Positions 60,354 to 64,000 of a DNA stretch of 64,000 nt are shown here, piece by piece; positions within the stretch are counted from its first letter, which is position 1; each line of letters begins with the position of its first letter. A program made the position numbers and the translations under genes. The notes beneath the pieces are model-generated. The model did no database searches, was not told the DNA's origin, and worked only from the letters and a program-made list of their open reading frames with translations. This DNA comes from Ailanthus altissimus (Eukaryota; Streptophyta; Magnoliopsida; Sapindales; Simaroubaceae): positions 14,203,001-14,267,000 of the forward strand of contig OX327683.1 of the NCBI GenBank assembly GCA_946807835.1. The letters are read 5' to 3'.

Positions 60354-60462
60354 TCAAGCATGATAGACATGATCCACAAGAGGGATCTCATCTAGGTACA
60401 TAGAGTGGTCTACCTTTTTCACATAGCTTTTCAGCCGATGTCCATTCACTTTTTTGTATAAC
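60354..60462 (-). pseudogene. C-terminal tail of Tat-like pol
   Basis: It reads VNGHRLKSYVKKVDH, then LDEIPLVDHVYHA and a stop at 60354-60356. This is the pattern that ends the integrase-side polyprotein of Athila/Tat elements. Only about 35 codons remain. Upstream sequence on the minus strand changes to unrelated DNA near 60462. Confidence 0.65.
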
Positions 60463-60640
60463 AATTAAGAGTGAGAATAATTGATAAATTGAAGAAGAGA
60501 TAAAAATCGTTATTTTAATGTTTCATTTAGAGCTACAACCTAAGCAACGTTGTTTGGTCTTCTTTTAGAAAAATAAAAAAAAAATGTAAATATCCACAAG
60601 TACTATTAGGTTTTCCCAAATTTGGTTTTTTTTCCTGTTT

Positions 60641-61440
60641 TAATCACATTTTTGACAATTCTTCTTTTGTTATAAGTACCATAGAGCATGTTTCAACCGT
60701 CGTATGCTTTGGGGAGTGAGAGAGTTTTAATGACAGTGATGAGAGGTATATCAAATTAAAAATATTGGTATTTCAATTCCAAAGAAGGTAAAATATGAAG
60801 TTGTTGAGGAAAGTTTATTGTGTGATTATAGTTCATCAGATGCAGTATAAAGTGTCTATGTGAATTTCTATTGATGTAAAGAAGGTGAAGTTGAGACCAA
60901 TTGCAATTGAAAATGATGATGACGTACGAGTTTTAGTTAGGTCTCTATAAAAATATATTGACATCTCTATGTGTAACAGTCGATGTTCGAGCTCCTATAT
61001 GAGAAAATAATGCAGAGCCACCCATTGAAAACGAACAAGGTTGCCTTAATCACTTCATGTCCGCAAGTGGTAGTAATCGAGTAGCATAGCCCCAATAATA
61101 CCAACAGTTATATTTTTTAAAAACACTACAAATGATTATTATTATTCCCCTCCAATATTTAACAAAGACCCAACTTACATGCATTATAATAGTAAAACAG
61201 ATGGGGATGATAATGGTAATGATGGAGACGATAATGATAATGATGATGGTAATGTTGATTATAAAACCAAAGCTGATGGATTGAATAACATACTAGAAAG
61301 CGAACCATGTTCTATTTCTAATAGTTCTTTTAGTGAGTCGCATGATGTGTATGATTTATATGCAAGAAAAGGTACGATTTAAGCTGAAAACGCTTTTTAA
61401 TTTGTTCTTTCAATACTATCATCGGACTTGAATATATCAG
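60641..61440 (+). pseudogene. MULE transposase N-terminal remnant (copy 2)
   Basis: This is parallel to the remnant at 49980-53080: similar words around GTATGCTTTGGG, GATGAGAGGTATATC, GGTATTTCAATTCC and, further on, CACTACAAATGATTATTATTATTCC. The later part holds an open stretch of 67 codons (61179-61382) rich in aspartate and asparagine (DGDDNGNDGDDNDNDDGN), as in the acidic linkers of plant MULE transposases. It has no hAT insertion, so it shows the empty-site form. Confidence 0.55.
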
Positions 61441-62557
61441 ATAAGATATTGTATATTAAAATTGAAGATATGTTTGTGGGAATGTGCGTAGGCCCAGGCC
61501 ATACAGTCAATGGCCTAAAATGATTGTTTTCAACCCTAAAATAGCTTGAAAAATCCTTATAGGCTATAGGCTATTTTCCACCTATTTTCAATCATTTTCC
61601 ACCCATTTAACTCTAAATTTAACCATTTTTACTAATTATTAACAAAAACACAAAAATACACTTTAAAATTAAATAATCACCAATTTTCAAATTTTTCACT
61701 CCACAATTGGTTATGTTAGCTACCAATCTTCAAAATATGAGTGTCTAAGCAATTGATCTGCTTCTTCACTTGCTCCGATTTTTCAAAATATTTTTGAATG
61801 CAAAATACAATTTTTATTTACGGGTGGAGGGAAAATATGGTTCAAGGGTAAAATTTATGTGTGATTTAAAAAGAATAATCCATTAAAACATAGGTTATTT
61901 TCAAAATTTTCATTCTATTTTGAACTTAAACCCCTAAATTTTATTCATATTTTCACTTAAACCCTTACGCATCTAGTTAATCTAGTTTAGCCATTATTTA
62001 TTTAGTTAGTTTTTATAAAATAAAATCCTTAGCCATTATTCTAATGGATTCGGGTCTTCTCTTAATACATAGGACATGTCAAAAAAATCTTTAAAAATTG
62101 AAGTAAAATTTAGTTTAAGAGAAAATTCTAACTTTATTCCAACATGCCAAAGAGAAAGGTTATTTTGTATTTACATTTTGGAAATTTCTATTTCTACCAT
62201 CTCAAGCAAGAAGCAACAACCTGTAGTTAAATAATTAATAATAATAACAACATTATTATAAATGAATAAATCTAAAGTAAGGGTAAAGGATAACTTAAAT
62301 ATTAAAAAACTTTTAAGAAAATATTATAGTATTTATAGAAGTATTGAAAATAAATGAATTATAAAAGGGCTATACACATATTTATAGGTGAGGAGAGTGG
62401 AATCCACCGACTCTCACCACCTTACTCACCATCTCATAATCCTCCTCCTTGGATTGCACAATTTTTATTATATTTTATATTACTAATGAAAAATTTAATT
62501 GGACAAAAACTTAAGTAAAAATAAAATACAAATCTATAATATATAATGGTAATGAAT
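61441..62557. other. AT-rich spacer
   Basis: No gene or repeat of note. The last five bases, TGAAT (62553-62557), precede the start of LTR X6. Confidence 0.4.
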
Positions 62558-64000
62558 TGTTGGGGGTGCGATTTAAAATTAAAATTATTAAGTGGGTGTA
62601 TACATGTGCACGTGTCAATTATTTTTAAATACATATATATGTATCTCATACATAATATATGTGCAGAGGAAATTAAAAATCTAATTTTCTAAACAATAAA
62701 CACGATAAATTTTATATTTTATTATATTAATAAAATTAAACAAATATTAATCGTATTAATATTAATAATTGAGCATAATTACATGTCAAACCTTTGAAAC
62801 AGTATAAGTTGAAATACCATCCGAAATGAATTCATTGATAATTTTTAAATTCAACAGAATGGACTTGAATCACTAGAATAATAATTTTATTTTCAATACT
62901 AATTTAACACTTAACTTTCAATTTAACACTTTAATTATATCCTAAGCTAAACTCTTTTATGTAATAAATTTATTTTAAGAAAAAAAATTTATTTTTAATT
63001 TGTCTAACTCTTAAGCAACTAAAACAACTTCTATTTTCATTCGATGGTCAGCCAATATTAGAGAAAATTGAAGAATAAAAGTTGAAGGCAACTTTTACAC
63101 TTAAATTTAGAAAAACAATTTTTCTTTGTTTTGCTTTTCCTTTCGCCAAACCATCCTCTTTTCTCGACAACTAATGAAAACATTTTCCATTCATTTCATA
63201 CAAGTGAAATGGGTGGCCTTGAAGTAGAGAAAGAAGATGAAAAATTGAATTTTCTGAAAATAATCTCTCACTTGCTCGTCATTTTTTATCGAATGATCAT
63301 CCGTCTCAGAGAATTGAACAATTCATTTAATATGTGGAACTTAGTGTCCACCCATTTTTGCTTAACGATGAAGAAAGTGTAATGTATGGCCCATTCTTTG
63401 CCAACACAAAAGAATTATCTCATAATAATCATTAAAATAATGAAAACAATATTATCGCCGGCCATCATGTTGCTTTCAGTAAGGATAATATCATTCAAAC
63501 CCCTTTGTCTAAAAGTATTATTATTATAACAAAATATCTTATTAAACTTAGACACCAAATCTTGCATTTTATAAGTAAAATAATCAAAATATTTTGTACA
63601 AATAAAAGGTGAATGCCGGTCACTTGTAACCTTTAAAACCAAGTAATTTTTTCAATTTAATTGCAAAGCAACAATTACTTTTTAACAAGAAAAATTACTT
63701 TAATATTATTATTAAATATTTGATCACCCAATTAACTTAAAGTGAATTCTACTTAATTTTACACTTGAATCAATTTAATGGAAGGCTCATTATATACCAC
63801 GTGTTAATATTTAATTGGTCAACAATAATTATTAATTAATTAACATACTTAATATTTAAGTTTTGACATGTACGCATTCTAAGGGTTCTTGAAACAAATA
63901 TTCGATTTTACTAAAAATTTATTGAATTGAACAATTCAATTTGGTACGCTGCTCCAATGCACGACGAGTATACTTCATATTACAGGACTCTTTAATTTCA
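62558..64000 (-). mobile_element. X6: X-family LTR, cut by the window edge
   Basis: On the minus strand the sequence from 64000 downward follows X2, for example GTATACTCGTCGTGCATTGG against GTGTACTCGTTGTGCATTCG near 22077, then TTGAATTGTTCAATTC and GACATGTCAAAACTTAA. It ends CACCCCCAACA at 62558. Whether it is a solo LTR or the 3' LTR of a complete element cannot be seen, because the rest lies outside the window. Confidence 0.75.

Noticed and set aside
62434..62649. 71-codon minus-strand frame
   Set aside because: It crosses the boundary of LTR X6 into the flank and shows no domain.

Overview
This is an AT-rich, gene-poor piece of a plant (dicot-like) nuclear genome, made almost entirely of retrotransposons and DNA transposons inserted into one another. 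The plant origin rests on a PIP-type aquaporin copy, a broken EIN3-like (EIL) transcription factor gene, plant Ty1/copia elements, plant Ty3/gypsy elements (Athila-like, Tat-like, and a chromovirus with a chromodomain), plant MULE fragments and hAT-type ends. No bacterial-style operon, rRNA cluster or CRISPR array is present. Nearly every coding region carries stops or frameshifts. The main exception is one intact 182-codon ORF at 59557-60105 (minus).

Layout. (1) 1-3323: an intronless, broken PIP aquaporin copy (873-1720, minus); a possible last exon of an unrecognised acidic protein (2244-2640, minus); and the distal piece of an EIL pseudogene. (2) 3324-17706: the EIL pseudogene (minus) is split twice. 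A short LTR element without coding capacity sits at 3324-5736 (target duplication AGATG). A copia element, C1, sits at 6140-17661 (AAGCT). A second copia, C2 (9924-17515, TAACT), is inserted in the 3' LTR of C1. A solo LTR of family X (10374-12632, AAATA) is inserted in C2. (3) 18460-32600: two related solo LTRs, apparently Tat-like. The second is split by an 11-kb copia element of family X (20961-32045, GTTTT), which itself contains another X solo LTR (26370-28332). (4) 33420-48562: a hAT-like element, recognised by its ends, holds an Athila-like element that lacks pol. The two LTRs of that element are split by a 2.8-kb gypsy-type solo LTR (which contains X solo LTR X4) and by X5. (5) 48592-61440: a solo LTR, MULE transposase relics (one holding a hAT-like insertion), a 5'-truncated chromovirus, and part of a Tat-like element with an LTR, a PBS, a PPT, a pol tail and the intact ORF. 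(6) 62558-64000: a seventh X-family LTR runs off the window edge.

Most interesting observations. (a) The intact ORF between the pol remnant and the 3' LTR of the Tat-like element encodes a basic, cysteine-rich protein that resembles the small nucleic-acid-binding proteins of carlaviruses. (b) Clusters of GC-rich, near-palindromic motifs (core roughly GCACCGCGGTGC) lie just upstream of the TATA box in at least four unrelated LTR families, and in the leader of a fifth element. (c) Exact target-site duplications let the insertion order be read directly.

All family assignments come from reading translated motifs and repeat structure by eye. No database search was run, and divergence values and insertion ages were not computed.
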